From Campylobacter fetus subsp. fetus (GTDB lineage: Bacteria > Campylobacterota > Campylobacteria > Campylobacterales > Campylobacteraceae): a stretch of 64,000 nucleotides of DNA. Under the pieces are notes generated by a model. That model saw only the letters and a list, made by a program, of their open reading frames with translations, did no database searches and had not been told where the DNA came from. Shown here in pieces: positions 1 to 12,235 of the stretch. The translations under genes were made by a program, and so were the position numbers. Location: positions 496,001-560,000 of the forward strand of contig NZ_LS483431.1 in assembly GCF_900475935.1 (NCBI RefSeq). Reading direction: 5' to 3'. How positions within the stretch are numbered: the stretch's first letter is position 1; the number at the start of each line of letters is the position of its first letter.

Positions 1-448
1 TCCCGACAACTCCTCCAAGAGCTTTAGCAAAAAAGTAATTATTGTCGCCGTAAGCTATATCGTAATTTATATTGTACATTTTGATAAATTCTTTAATCTC
101 GTCATTAGTTCTATCTTCCATTAAAACGCCAACTACTCTTAGATTTTTTTCAAATTTATCTTGTAAATTTACAAGATACGGTATTTCTGCTTTGCAAGGA
201 GGACACCAAGTCGCAAAAAATGCAAATAAAACAGCTTTGTTGTTGTCTTCTATATCAAAGCCTTTTTGATTTCTTTGCATATATAAAGTTTCTCCGCTAT
301 TTAAAGATAGTGAAAATGCTCTGCTATAATCTTCACCTATAACTGCACTGCTGCTTCCTTCCATCGCTGTTTCTTCGTTTTTTCCTTCTTTGCTACATCC
401 GTATGCAAAGATAAGTAAAAATGCTATAATTAAGCTTCTTGATTTCAT
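1..448 (-). CDS. TlpA-like thioredoxin-fold lipoprotein (C-terminus beyond window)
   Basis: Reading the minus strand from an ATG at 448 gives an open frame to the window edge, so about 149 N-terminal residues are present. It begins with a short hydrophobic signal ending in a lipobox (FAYGC), so the protein is probably lipid-anchored and faces the periplasm. A thioredoxin-type active site, WCPPC, follows at about residue 83, preceded by AVLFAFFAT, as in TlpA/ResA proteins. Members of this family reduce or exchange disulfides in exported proteins, for example during cytochrome c maturation; the substrate here is unknown. It is divergent from the cyclo-ligase gene, with a shared 52-base promoter region between them. 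The 3' end is cut by the window. Confidence 0.85.
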   Translation of the reverse strand, partial: MKSRSLIIAFLLIFAYGCSKEGKNEETAMEGSSSAVIGEDYSRAFSLSLNSGETLYMQRNQKGFDIEDNNKAVLFAFFATWCPPCKAEIPYLVNLQDKFEKNLRVVGVLMEDRTNDEIKEFIKMYNINYDIAYGDNNYFFAKALGGVVG

Positions 449-500
449 ATGGTTTCCTAAAGGGTCAAAATGAGATTATATTATACAAAAAGTTTATAAA

Positions 501-1130
501 ATGGTCGTTAAATTTGAAAAAAGTAGTTATAGAAAATTTGCAAAAGAGAAATTGAGAAAAATTATTAAATTTAGAGCAAAATCTTTTAGCTATAAAATCA
601 ACAATGAACTTTTAAATTTAATAAAGCATCTTAAAGTGCGTAATGTGCTTATTTTTACGCCTCTTGCATATGAACCAGATCTGTTGAAACTAAGACGAAA
701 ACTATCTAAAAATCATAATATCTTTATCCCTTTTATGGTAGATAAAAGTTTAAAAATGGTAAAATTGAGACTGCCTTTTAAAATATCTAAATTTAATGTT
801 AAAGAGGCAAACAATTCAAATGCTTTTTTAAAAAGTATTGATCTAGCTGTTATTCCTGTGGTTGGGGTTGACGGAAATATGGCTAGGATAGGACACGGAA
901 TGGGGTATTACGATAGATTTTTTGCTGAGCTTTCATATACGCCTATAACTGTTTTTGTCCAAATAGAGGATTTTTATATTAAAGAAAAAATTTGCAGTTT
1001 ACACGATATAACGTGTGATTTTTATATAACCCCTACAAAAAAATATATTAAAAAGGTTAGTTATGATAGAAGTTGTAGTAGGGATCGGCGCTGGACTCAT
1101 CGGGATCGGCGCTGGATATCTTGTGGCTAA
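501..1130 (+). CDS. 5-formyltetrahydrofolate cyclo-ligase family protein
   Basis: A 209-residue protein of the 5-FCL (MTHFS/YgfA) family, which converts 5-formyl-THF to 5,10-methenyl-THF using ATP in one-carbon metabolism. The family signature RIGHGMGYYDRF is at about residues 129-140, and a Lys/Arg-rich N-terminus (residues 8-25) fits the nucleotide-binding region. The usual family end falls near CDFYITPTKKY. The last 23 residues are an Arg/Trp/Ser-rich tail made only because the frame runs 68 bases into the RNase Y gene. The ribosome-binding site is weak. The overlap suggests translational coupling to RNase Y. Confidence 0.85.
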   Translation: MVVKFEKSSYRKFAKEKLRKIIKFRAKSFSYKINNELLNLIKHLKVRNVLIFTPLAYEPDLLKLRRKLSKNHNIFIPFMVDKSLKMVKLRLPFKISKFNVKEANNSNAFLKSIDLAVIPVVGVDGNMARIGHGMGYYDRFFAELSYTPITVFVQIEDFYIKEKICSLHDITCDFYITPTKKYIKKVSYDRSCSRDRRWTHRDRRWISCG

Positions 1131-2616
1131 AAAGATAAATGATGCAAATTATAGTATCTTTTTAGAACAGGCAAAAGCAAAAGCAAAAGCCATAGAATTT
1201 GAAGCTGAAAGTATCTTAAAAGATGCTAAAGTTAAGGTAAATGAGGCTGAGTTTGAAGCTAAAAAACGTTATGAAGAAAAAGGCAGTAGACTTCAAAAGG
1301 AGTATAATCAAAAGCTAGATGATATCTCTAAAAAAGAGCATGCTATTTTAAATGAACAAGAAATTTTAAAAAATAGCAAAGACGAGTTAGAAAAATCTCA
1401 AAATCAAGCAAAAACTCTTTATGAGGAGGGTTTGAACTTGAAAATTGCATATCAAGATAAACTTAGCGAAACTTTGAAAGTACTAGAACATGTAGCAGGT
1501 CTCACTGAAGATGAGGCTAAAAATATGGTTTTAAGAAAAGTAGAAGAAAAAAGCAGAGCCGAAATAGCACATATCGTTAGAAAATACGAAGAAGAAGCGA
1601 AAAAAGAAGCGAAAAAAAGAGCAAATTATATATTAGCTCAAGCTACTAGCAGATATGCAGGAGAGTTTGCAGCTGAACGTTTAATAAATGTTGTAAATAT
1701 CAAAAATGATGAGCTTAAAGGTCGTATTATAGGAAAAGAGGGCAGAAATATCAAAACTCTTGAAATGGTGCTTGGAGTAGATGTTATTATAGACGATACT
1801 CCTCATGCTATTATTTTGTCGAGTTTTAATCTATATAGACGAGCGATAGCTACTAGAGTGATTGAACTTTTGGTTGAAGATGGAAGAATTCAACCTGCAA
1901 GAATAGAAGAAATTCATAAAAAAGTCTGTGATGAGTTTGAAGCAAGTATACTTGAAGAAGGTGAAAACATTCTTATAGATCTTGGTATTAGCAAAGTTCA
2001 TCCGGAAATTGTTAAATTGATAGGAAAACTTAAATTTAGAGCTAGTTATGGCCAAAATGCACTTGCTCATAGTCTCGAAGTTGCACATTTATCTGGCATT
2101 ATAGCAGCAGAGACCGGCGGAGATGAAAAGTTGGCAAAAAGAGCCGGAATTTTACATGATATAGGAAAAGCTTTAACTCATGAATATGAAGGAAGTCATG
2201 TTGATTTAGGAGCCGAAATTTGCAAACGCTATAAAGAGCATCCGGTTGTCATAAATGCTATTTATGCTCACCATGGACATGAAGAGGCTTTAAGTGTAGA
2301 ATGTGCCGCAGTATGTGCAGCGGATGCACTTTCTGCAGCACGTCCCGGAGCTAGAAGAGAAGTTCTTGAGAGCTTCTTAAAAAGAGTAGAAGAGATAGAA
2401 TCGATAGCAATAAGCAAAGAAGGAATAAAAGGTGCTTACGCTATAAATGCTGGTCGAGAGATAAGAGTTATAGCAAATGCAAAGCTTGTAAATGACGATG
2501 AAGCGGTACTTTTAGCAAAAGAGATAGCTGAAGAAATTCAAGATAAAATTCAGTATCCGGGTGAAATAAAAGTAAATGTTATCAGAGAGCTTAGAGCTAT
2601 AGAATTTGCTAAATAA
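1063..2616 (+). CDS. rny: Ribonuclease Y
   Basis: A 517-residue membrane-anchored endoribonuclease that starts mRNA decay. In order: an N-terminal membrane segment (about residues 3-21, VVVGIGAGLIGIGAGYLVA), a long charged coiled coil (about 30-195), a KH RNA-binding domain with GRIIGKEGRN at about 218, and an HD domain with the metal-binding pair HD at about 364-365 (GILHDIGKA), followed by the conserved HVDLG and YAHHGHE segments. The length is typical of the family. The ATG at 1063 is preferred because it alone keeps the complete membrane anchor, although it lies inside the upstream gene. The anchor contains two copies of a 21-base unit. Confidence 0.95.
   Translation: MIEVVVGIGAGLIGIGAGYLVAKKINDANYSIFLEQAKAKAKAIEFEAESILKDAKVKVNEAEFEAKKRYEEKGSRLQKEYNQKLDDISKKEHAILNEQEILKNSKDELEKSQNQAKTLYEEGLNLKIAYQDKLSETLKVLEHVAGLTEDEAKNMVLRKVEEKSRAEIAHIVRKYEEEAKKEAKKRANYILAQATSRYAGEFAAERLINVVNIKNDELKGRIIGKEGRNIKTLEMVLGVDVIIDDTPHAIILSSFNLYRRAIATRVIELLVEDGRIQPARIEEIHKKVCDEFEASILEEGENILIDLGISKVHPEIVKLIGKLKFRASYGQNALAHSLEVAHLSGIIAAETGGDEKLAKRAGILHDIGKALTHEYEGSHVDLGAEICKRYKEHPVVINAIYAHHGHEEALSVECAAVCAADALSAARPGARREVLESFLKRVEEIESIAISKEGIKGAYAINAGREIRVIANAKLVNDDEAVLLAKEIAEEIQDKIQYPGEIKVNVIRELRAIEFAK
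1081..1122 (+). repeat. Two tandem copies of a 21-base unit in an overlap of two genes
   Basis: The 15-mer GGGATCGGCGCTGGA occurs at 1081-1095 and again at 1102-1116, giving a 21-base period. In the RNase Y frame it encodes GIGAGLI/GIGAGYL of the membrane anchor. In the cyclo-ligase frame it encodes an Arg/Trp-rich tail with DRRW repeated. Because the unit is a multiple of three, gain or loss of a copy would keep both frames. Confidence 0.85.
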
Positions 2617-2628
2617 ATAGGAGTAAAT

Positions 2629-3213
2629 TTGAAAAAAATATTTTTAGGTATAGTTTTTTGTTTTAGTATATTATTTGCAAATGATGAACTTTTGCTAGAT
2701 AGTGCAAATGCCTATAAGGTAGTTTTGCAAACAAATAGCGTACCTTCTGCTCAACTAATAGAAAAATCAAGCGCCATACTAGTTTTTCCTAAATTTGTAA
2801 AAGCGGGATTTATACTAGGCGCAACAGTCGGGCGCGGCGTTATGATGGTAAAACAGAGTGATGGCTGGATGCCTATCGGTGTAAAAATAGGAGGCGCAAG
2901 TCTTGGTTTGCAAGCAGGTTATGAGAGTAGTTATTTAGTTATTTACGTACTTAAAAAAAGCATTATTCAAGATATCAAAGATACTAAATTTACAGTAGGA
3001 GCCGATGCTTCTATCAGTTTTATGGATAGCGGGGCAAATAGAGGAAAAATGAGTGATTTCACGTTCTCAAACGATATGTATGCGTATTCAAATAATAGCG
3101 GATTTTTTGCCGGAGCAAAACTTGGCGGTTCGGTTATAACTTTAGACGATAGATCTAAATTTGATATAAATTCTTACGGATTTAACGCTTTGATAGAAGC
3201 ATTTATGAACTAA
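2629..3213 (+). CDS. SYLF (Ysc84-like) lipid-binding-domain protein, exported
   Basis: A 194-residue protein starting at TTG, with a good ribosome-binding site (ATAGGAG) 5 bases upstream. Residues 1-17 form a signal peptide ending LFAND. The rest matches the SYLF/DUF500 fold: an early helix with SSAILVFP, then the Gly-rich GFILGATVGRGVMMVK, and a C-terminal half rich in glycine and small residues. SYLF domains bind phosphoinositides in eukaryotes; the role of bacterial periplasmic members is unknown. It follows rny by 12 bases and precedes the DedA gene by 8, so they are probably co-transcribed. Confidence 0.8.
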   Translation: MKKIFLGIVFCFSILFANDELLLDSANAYKVVLQTNSVPSAQLIEKSSAILVFPKFVKAGFILGATVGRGVMMVKQSDGWMPIGVKIGGASLGLQAGYESSYLVIYVLKKSIIQDIKDTKFTVGADASISFMDSGANRGKMSDFTFSNDMYAYSNNSGFFAGAKLGGSVITLDDRSKFDINSYGFNALIEAFMN

Positions 3214-3221
3214 GGTTTTAT

Positions 3222-3791
3222 ATGCAAGAGATGTTAAATAGCCTATCGGCTTATGGATATATAATTTTGTTTTTTTATACTCTTGGAGGAGGCATGGTAG
3301 CGATCATAGCTGCCGGGCTTCTTAGTTATGCTGGGAAACTAGATCTTACTACTTGTATAGTTATCGCTGCTATTTCAAATTTTATTGGTGATAGTATACT
3401 TTTTTATCTTGGTAGATATAATAAGCAAGCTATTTTGCCGTATTTTAAATCGCATAAAAGAAAGTTAGCTTTAGCTCAAATTTTATTTAAAAAATACGGA
3501 GATAAGATAATTTTCATTAAAAAATACATTTATGGATTAAAAACTCTAGTTCCTTTAGCTATCGGGCTTACAAAATATAGTATGAAAAAATTTAGCATTA
3601 TAAATGCTATTTGTTCTATATTATGGGCAGTTTCTCTAGGACTTCTTAGCTATTTAGCAGGCGATCTCGTAAGTAGACTTGCTAATTATTTTGGCGATAG
3701 CGTGTTCTTCTTCCCTGTTTTGATGGTAGTTTTGCTTGGTATTATCTGGATATATTTTAGTTTTGCGACTAAAAAAAGGAACAAAATATGA
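3222..3791 (+). CDS. DedA-family membrane protein
   Basis: A 189-residue polytopic membrane protein of the DedA (SNARE-associated/VTT) family. Visible features are an N-terminal hydrophobic stretch, the conserved region around SNFIGDSILFYLGRY (about residues 52-66), a Phe/Lys-rich loop with KYGDKIIFIKKYIYGLK (the family has F.R..P..R..; here the arginine is replaced by lysine), and C-terminal hydrophobic segments. DedA proteins are linked to lipid-carrier or phospholipid flipping and proton-gradient maintenance; the substrate here is not known. The stop overlaps the next ATG (ATGA). Confidence 0.85.
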   Translation: MQEMLNSLSAYGYIILFFYTLGGGMVAIIAAGLLSYAGKLDLTTCIVIAAISNFIGDSILFYLGRYNKQAILPYFKSHKRKLALAQILFKKYGDKIIFIKKYIYGLKTLVPLAIGLTKYSMKKFSIINAICSILWAVSLGLLSYLAGDLVSRLANYFGDSVFFFPVLMVVLLGIIWIYFSFATKKRNKI

Positions 3792-5077
3792 GAAAAATCA
3801 TATATATTTTATTAGCTGTTTTAACTCTGTGTTTAATTTTTCAATTTTATGTTTGCAACTATGCCAAATCTATGTCAAATATGATTCTAGACTCGCTTAA
3901 ACAAAATCAAAATGTAGTTATTTCAAATATAAACCAAAGTAATGGTATTTTTAGCCAGAATTTATCATTTGATTTAGATACTAAAGATCTATTTTTGAGT
4001 AGTATTTCTAAAGAAAATAATGAAAGTTTAAAGATAAATGTAAATTTTAAAAGCAGTTATTTTCTATTTTCTATTTTAAACGGTATTGATATAAACGGTA
4101 CTGTTGAGGTGATAAATCCTATTGATAAAAAAATTATTTCCGAAATTTTTGGTATGAATAAACCTATTTTGATATCTGCAAACACTGGATTAAAAAGTTC
4201 AAATTTAGATTTTAAACTCCAAATACTTCCTATGAATTTTCAAGATGAATATAGTCGGCTTATTAGTGATAAAATCATTTTTGATGTAAGTTTAAACGGC
4301 AATAAAATCAGTAAAATATCATTTTTCGGAGATGATATAAAATTTTCACAAAGCGGACTTTTTGTTCAGCTTTTAAATTTAGAATACTCTATAAGTTATC
4401 CGAGCGAAATAAATTTTGCCGATTTTGATAAGTATGGTATATTTGATAATAATTCTAAATTAAACTTGTCTAAAGTATTGGTAAATTCAGGACTCATCGG
4501 TTTTAATATAGACGATATTTCTATTATTAGTAATTTAAAAACCAATAATGGTATTTTTGATTCAAATTTAAATTTAGATATAAAATCGCTAGATAGTAGC
4601 GGTTTGAGTTTAAATAATATTAATTTAATTACCAGCGTAAGCTCGATAGATATGGAAGCTTGTCGGTATATTATAGAAGCCGCAACAAACAATAGCTCGA
4701 TATCCGATATAGAAAATAAACTATTAGATATAGTTAAACGAGATCCAAAATTTGATATAACTAATTTTAGTTTTGAGAGCAAAGACGGAGATAAATTTGC
4801 GTTTGATTTTTCATTTTGGTTTGATAATGCACGAAATATGATAAAACCAAAAGATATTTTAAATTATTCAAATTTCACCGGAAATTTAATTACTACAAAT
4901 AGGTTATCTAGCGTATCTCCATGGCTTTTAATGACGAAATCTTATGAAGATTATCTTATAGAAAACGGTATTTTGATTGAGTCTGGAAATGGCTATAAAG
5001 CAGATTTTGAGCTAAGCAAAAATAAAGATGATATAATATTTAACAGTTTAGTGCCTTTGAACTCGGTACTTCGTTGA
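3788..5077 (+). CDS. DUF945 (YdgA)-like membrane-anchored protein
   Basis: A 429-residue protein with one N-terminal hydrophobic segment (about residues 4-24) and a large, Asn/Ser/Asp-rich, predicted extracytoplasmic beta-rich domain. The pattern resembles DUF945: repeated LDxKSLDxSGLSLNNINL-type strands, a helix after SSIDMEA, and a C-terminal ENGILIESGNGYKADFELSK segment that corresponds to the family's closing motif. No biochemical function is established. It overlaps the DedA gene by 4 bases. The family assignment is by pattern recognition only. Confidence 0.6.
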   Translation: MRKIIYILLAVLTLCLIFQFYVCNYAKSMSNMILDSLKQNQNVVISNINQSNGIFSQNLSFDLDTKDLFLSSISKENNESLKINVNFKSSYFLFSILNGIDINGTVEVINPIDKKIISEIFGMNKPILISANTGLKSSNLDFKLQILPMNFQDEYSRLISDKIIFDVSLNGNKISKISFFGDDIKFSQSGLFVQLLNLEYSISYPSEINFADFDKYGIFDNNSKLNLSKVLVNSGLIGFNIDDISIISNLKTNNGIFDSNLNLDIKSLDSSGLSLNNINLITSVSSIDMEACRYIIEAATNNSSISDIENKLLDIVKRDPKFDITNFSFESKDGDKFAFDFSFWFDNARNMIKPKDILNYSNFTGNLITTNRLSSVSPWLLMTKSYEDYLIENGILIESGNGYKADFELSKNKDDIIFNSLVPLNSVLR

Positions 5078-5098
5078 TATTTGTTGGGATTCGTCCCA

Positions 5099-5107
5099 CC
5101 CCCCCCC
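5099..5107. repeat. Poly-C tract (nine C)
   Basis: A run of nine C, just after CCCA, lies 21 bases beyond the stop of the DUF945-like gene and about 30 bases before the rRNA promoter. Long C/G runs are rare in this AT-rich sequence, and in Campylobacter they are the usual sites of slipped-strand length variation. Here the tract is in no coding frame that I can support. Confidence 0.9.
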
Positions 5108-5138
5108 ACTTTTTTCATCTCTCTCAAATTTACTCATA

Positions 5139-5174
5139 ATTTTAAGCCTCCTTTAAGCACTACTCTTGTATAAT
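5139..5174 (+). promoter_or_regulatory. Probable rRNA operon promoter
   Basis: A perfect -10 box TATAAT at 5169-5174, preceded by TTG as an extended -10, and by two TTTAAGC elements that resemble the Campylobacter -35 region TTTAAGTNTT, which is less conserved than in E. coli. The predicted start is near 5181, giving a leader of about 365 bases before mature 16S. It is the only strong promoter-like element upstream of the rRNA genes. Confidence 0.65.
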
Positions 5175-5545
5175 TCCAACTCACGAAACGGGAAAGACCT
5201 TTTAACTCTTCTAGTTAGAAATCCTTTTTATTTTCGATGTTTTTTAAATTTATAAATGTTAAACTATTTTTATAGTCAATCTTTGAAATCTAAACAAGTG
5301 ATCGATTGAGCCAGAACTAATTTTAAAGTTAGTTCTATATTAGTATAGAGTAATTATATTATCTTTATACTTATTAATATATAAAAACATTAAAAAGTTT
5401 TTTAGATTAAAAACTTCATAATCATTAATTATCTAAAGATCTGTTTTAGCTCTAAGCTAAAACATTAAATTTAGATTGCTTTTGCAATCTTTGTCTTTAG
5501 TATTACTTCTTAAGTTTAGCTTGCTAAACTGCTAGAGAAGATTTT
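5175..5545 (+). other. 16S rRNA leader with processing stems
   Basis: This stretch has no protein gene. It holds hairpins at 5313-5336 (AGAACTAA/TTAGTTCT), 5443-5463 (GTTTTAGCT/AGCTAAAAC), 5473-5490 (AGATTGC/GCAATCT) and 5513-5530 (AGTTTAGC/GCTAAACT). The segment 5290-5310 is complementary, with a short bulge, to 7116-7134 beyond 16S, so it should form the long-range stalk cut during 16S maturation. I see no tRNA or ORF in it. Confidence 0.7.
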
Positions 5546-7062
<1,517 letters not shown>

Positions 7063-7115
7063 AGAGTACAATACTAGTAAGTCTCACAGCTACTAGTAAA
7101 AGAAAGATACGATAG

Positions 7116-7134
7116 CTCAATCACACTTGTTTAG
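7116..7134 (+). other. 3' arm of the 16S processing stalk
   Basis: CTCAATCACACTTGTTTAG is complementary to the leader segment 5290-5310, apart from a bulge of about two bases. It would bring the two ends of 16S together as a double-stranded substrate for RNase III. Confidence 0.65.
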
Positions 7135-7151
7135 GTTTGAGGGATTGACAT

Positions 7152-7227
7152 GGGGAATTAGCTCAGCTGGGAGAGCGCCTGCTTTGCACGCAGGAGGTCA
7201 GCGGTTCGATCCCGCTATTCTCCACCA
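7152..7227 (+). tRNA. tRNA-Ala (anticodon TGC)
   Basis: A 76-base cloverleaf. The acceptor stem pairs GGGGAAT with ATTCTCC (one G-U pair). The D-loop is GCTCAGCTGGGAGAGC, the anticodon loop is CTTTGCACG with TGC, the T-loop is GGTTCGATCC, and CCA is encoded. It sits in the 16S-23S spacer, the usual place for tRNA-Ala. No tRNA-Ile follows it. Confidence 0.97.
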
Positions 7228-7816
7228 TAGTTTAATATTATAAAAGTTTAATTAGAAAGCTTGATTTTTATATTTAAACTTTCTCATTAGACTTTAGTCT
7301 AAACGTTATTTAAAATATCATTGTTAAAAGTCACAATCAAGTTTTAATAAAATAAAACAATTTTACAGGACTTGTTGAAGCTTTAAATATAGACTAATTT
7401 TAGCAAGTAATTAATCACCAAATCTGTTATCCCAATAACTACAATAGATTAATTATTAAATTTAACATCACAAGCTATTGAGCTTTTAAAACTTACTTAA
7501 TAGTAGTTAATGCTTTCCGTCTTATAAATCTATATTTAAATATTGTAAAACAAACATAATATTTAAGCTTTTAAATTTAATAATTTATTATCTTATATAT
7601 CTGTTTTATCTTTAACAAGGAAGTGATGCAAATTAGAATAATAATCTAAACAAAAATATAAAAACTTCTCAATTCCGAAATACCAAATTTAGTATTTAAG
7701 TTTGTCTTTAAGGCAAATGAACACAATATTTTATTGTGTTGTATTTTAGGCGGTTGGGGGAGTGCTTGCACTTCCCATCGGAACAAGAGCTTTGCTCTTG
7801 CGAGAAGACTAAAAAA
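7228..7816 (+). other. 16S-23S spacer without tRNA-Ile
   Basis: About 590 AT-rich bases with no gene. It contains a hairpin at 7720-7741 (AACACAA/TTGTGTT), GC-rich hairpins at 7758-7776 (GGGAGTG/CACTTCCC) and 7784-7800 (CAAGAGC/GCTCTTG), and, at 7605-7629, the 5' arm of the 23S processing stem. The second tRNA usually found here in epsilonproteobacterial rRNA operons, tRNA-Ile, is absent. Confidence 0.75.
7605..7629 (+). repeat. 5' arm of the 25-bp 23S processing stem
   Basis: This segment pairs with 10853-10877 over 25 positions with a single G-U wobble, enclosing the whole 23S gene. This is the expected shape of the RNase III-cut 23S precursor stalk, although the 5' arm sits about 190 bases before the mature end. 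Confidence 0.85.
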
Positions 7817-10846
<3,030 letters not shown>

Positions 10847-11149
10847 ATATAAGCATCACTTCCTTGTTAAGGATAAATTTGCTTTGTCTTTTTTCTACTA
10901 TGCGACGTTAGATTACGTTTCAAACTTCGGTCACGAACTTTATGTTCGCTCCTTTGTTTTTACTTATCTGCCTTGCCTAGCGAAAAAAACAGTTAGCAAA
11001 AAGTTCAATTAATCTTAGAACTTAAAACGATCCTTGCAAAGAAAATAGTTTTACTCTAGTTAAAACCGAAAAGACTTTTAACGATTATTTAACAAACAGT
11101 GTTAAATAAGAGAATAGCTAAACTATTTTTTATTCTTTTATTTAACACT
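10847..11149 (+). other. 23S-5S spacer
   Basis: About 300 bases without a gene. It starts with the 3' arm of the 23S stem (10853-10877). A small hairpin, CGAAC/GTTCG, lies near 10936-10951. It ends in a long stem, 11097-11115 with 11132-11150, directly against the 5S gene. Confidence 0.7.
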
Positions 11150-11150
11150 G
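11097..11150 (+). repeat. 19-bp stem abutting the 5S gene
   Basis: CAGTGTTAAATAAGAGAAT (11097-11115) pairs with 11132-11150 over 19 positions with one G-U pair and a 16-base loop. The second arm runs up to the first base of 5S. It may act in 5S maturation. There is no T-run after it, so it is not a normal terminator. Confidence 0.8.
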
Positions 11151-11268
11151 CCCGTGGCTATACGTGAATAGGAAACGCCTTGCTCCATCTCGAACCAAGA
11201 AGCTAAGCTTTTCATGGCCGATGATACTCTCTCTTACTGGGATGTGGAAAAGTAGGTCGCTGCGGGCT
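11150..11268 (+). rRNA. rrf: 5S ribosomal RNA
   Basis: About 118 bases. The terminal helix pairs GCCCG (11150-11154) with CGGGC (11263-11267). The conserved internal segments CGCCTTGCTCCATCTCGAACC and GGATGTGGAAAAGTAGGTCGC are present, in the order expected after 23S. It completes the operon 16S, tRNA-Ala, 23S, 5S. Confidence 0.93.
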
Positions 11269-11657
11269 TTGTGTTTATGCTTAATTCTTATTATTTAAAT
11301 CAATCAACTACTTATTATTAATCAAACTATCTATTCTCATTAAAAGTTTTATCAATTAAAAGCTTATTTCTAATGTTTTATGATTGACAAATAACAGATA
11401 TTAGTTTAATCAATATAAATATTTATGAATTTGGCTAATTGTTGTCGGGTTGATAAGATCTTTATAATTAAATTTAATATAGTTAGTTTATTATTTTATA
11501 TTATATCATATATTTATATAGATAAATTTTATTAAATTATTAGGTAGTGTTACCATTATACTCTTTATATATATTTTTATCATATTTGCATTACATTTAA
11601 GTTTGCTTTTTAGGTTGCTAGCTTATAATGAAATATATTATATTTAAGGAGTTTATT
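11269..11657. other. AT-rich region downstream of the rRNA operon
   Basis: About 390 bases with very high A+T and no supportable gene. I found no convincing intrinsic terminator for the rRNA operon here: there is no GC-rich stem followed by T residues. The promoter of the ComEA-like gene should lie near its 3' end, and GCTTATAATG at 11620-11629 contains a possible -10. Confidence 0.5.
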
Positions 11658-12032
11658 ATGAGGTTATTTAGTTTAATAGTTTTACTTGCTAGTTTGGCTT
11701 ATTGTGCAGTAAATTTAAATACTGCTACTAAAGAGGAGCTTATGGCGCTTCCTGGTATAGGAGAAATTAATGCTAATGCTATAATAGAGTATAGAAAACA
11801 TACTGAATTTAAAAGCATAGATGAGATAAAAAACATTAAAGGTATAAGCAATAAGAGATTTAATGTTATAAAAGCCGATCTTGCAACTACAGGTAATACA
11901 GATATTAATAGTATTAAATCAAAAGCTAATATAAAAGATAAAAAAAGTAAAATATCAAATAAAGATAAAGTAAAAAATACTAATAAAACTAAAAGCAAAA
12001 CTAAATCCGAAAAAAATAGTGAAGAACTGTAA
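11658..12032 (+). CDS. ComEA-like helix-hairpin-helix protein
   Basis: A 124-residue exported protein. The ATG at 11658 is preferred over one 30 bases upstream because AAGGAG lies just before it and it starts directly with a signal peptide (MRLFSLIVLLASLAYC). Residues about 17-72 form a tandem helix-hairpin-helix DNA-binding domain (NLNTATKEELMALPGIGEINANAI, then KNIKGISNKRF), as in ComEA, the periplasmic DNA receptor of natural transformation. After it comes a very Lys/Asn/Ser-rich tail of about 45 residues. It stands alone on the plus strand after the rRNA operon. Confidence 0.82.
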   Translation: MRLFSLIVLLASLAYCAVNLNTATKEELMALPGIGEINANAIIEYRKHTEFKSIDEIKNIKGISNKRFNVIKADLATTGNTDINSIKSKANIKDKKSKISNKDKVKNTNKTKSKTKSEKNSEEL

Positions 12033-12116
12033 TAAGTAACTAATAATTACAGCTATATTAACTATTAAATTTACTGCTTTATTTTTTAAATGCGGAGTTG
12101 AGTAGAGTTTTTTGGG

Positions 12117-12147
12117 GAGGGTAAAATAAGAAACTATTAATACCCTC
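12117..12147. other. Inverted repeat between comEA-like and chemoreceptor genes
   Basis: GAGGGTA at 12117-12123 and TACCCTC at 12141-12147 form a 7-bp stem with a 17-base loop. It follows a TTTTTT run rather than preceding one, so a terminator reading would fit the minus strand better. Its role is uncertain; operator or weak terminator are both possible. Confidence 0.35.
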
Positions 12148-12235
12148 TTATTAAAAATATAATAAAGTTTTTTATTTACTTATAATTTAGTAGCTGCAAT
12201 GTATGATTATAGAATAATTTTATTAAAGGATACTT

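Noticed and set aside
7228-7816. tRNA-Ile in the 16S-23S spacer
   Set aside because: I searched for the GGGCCTATAGCTC and CTGATAAGG type segments and found none.
11269-11657. Intrinsic terminator of the rRNA operon
   Set aside because: No GC-rich stem followed by T residues is visible after 5S; termination may be by another route or further on.
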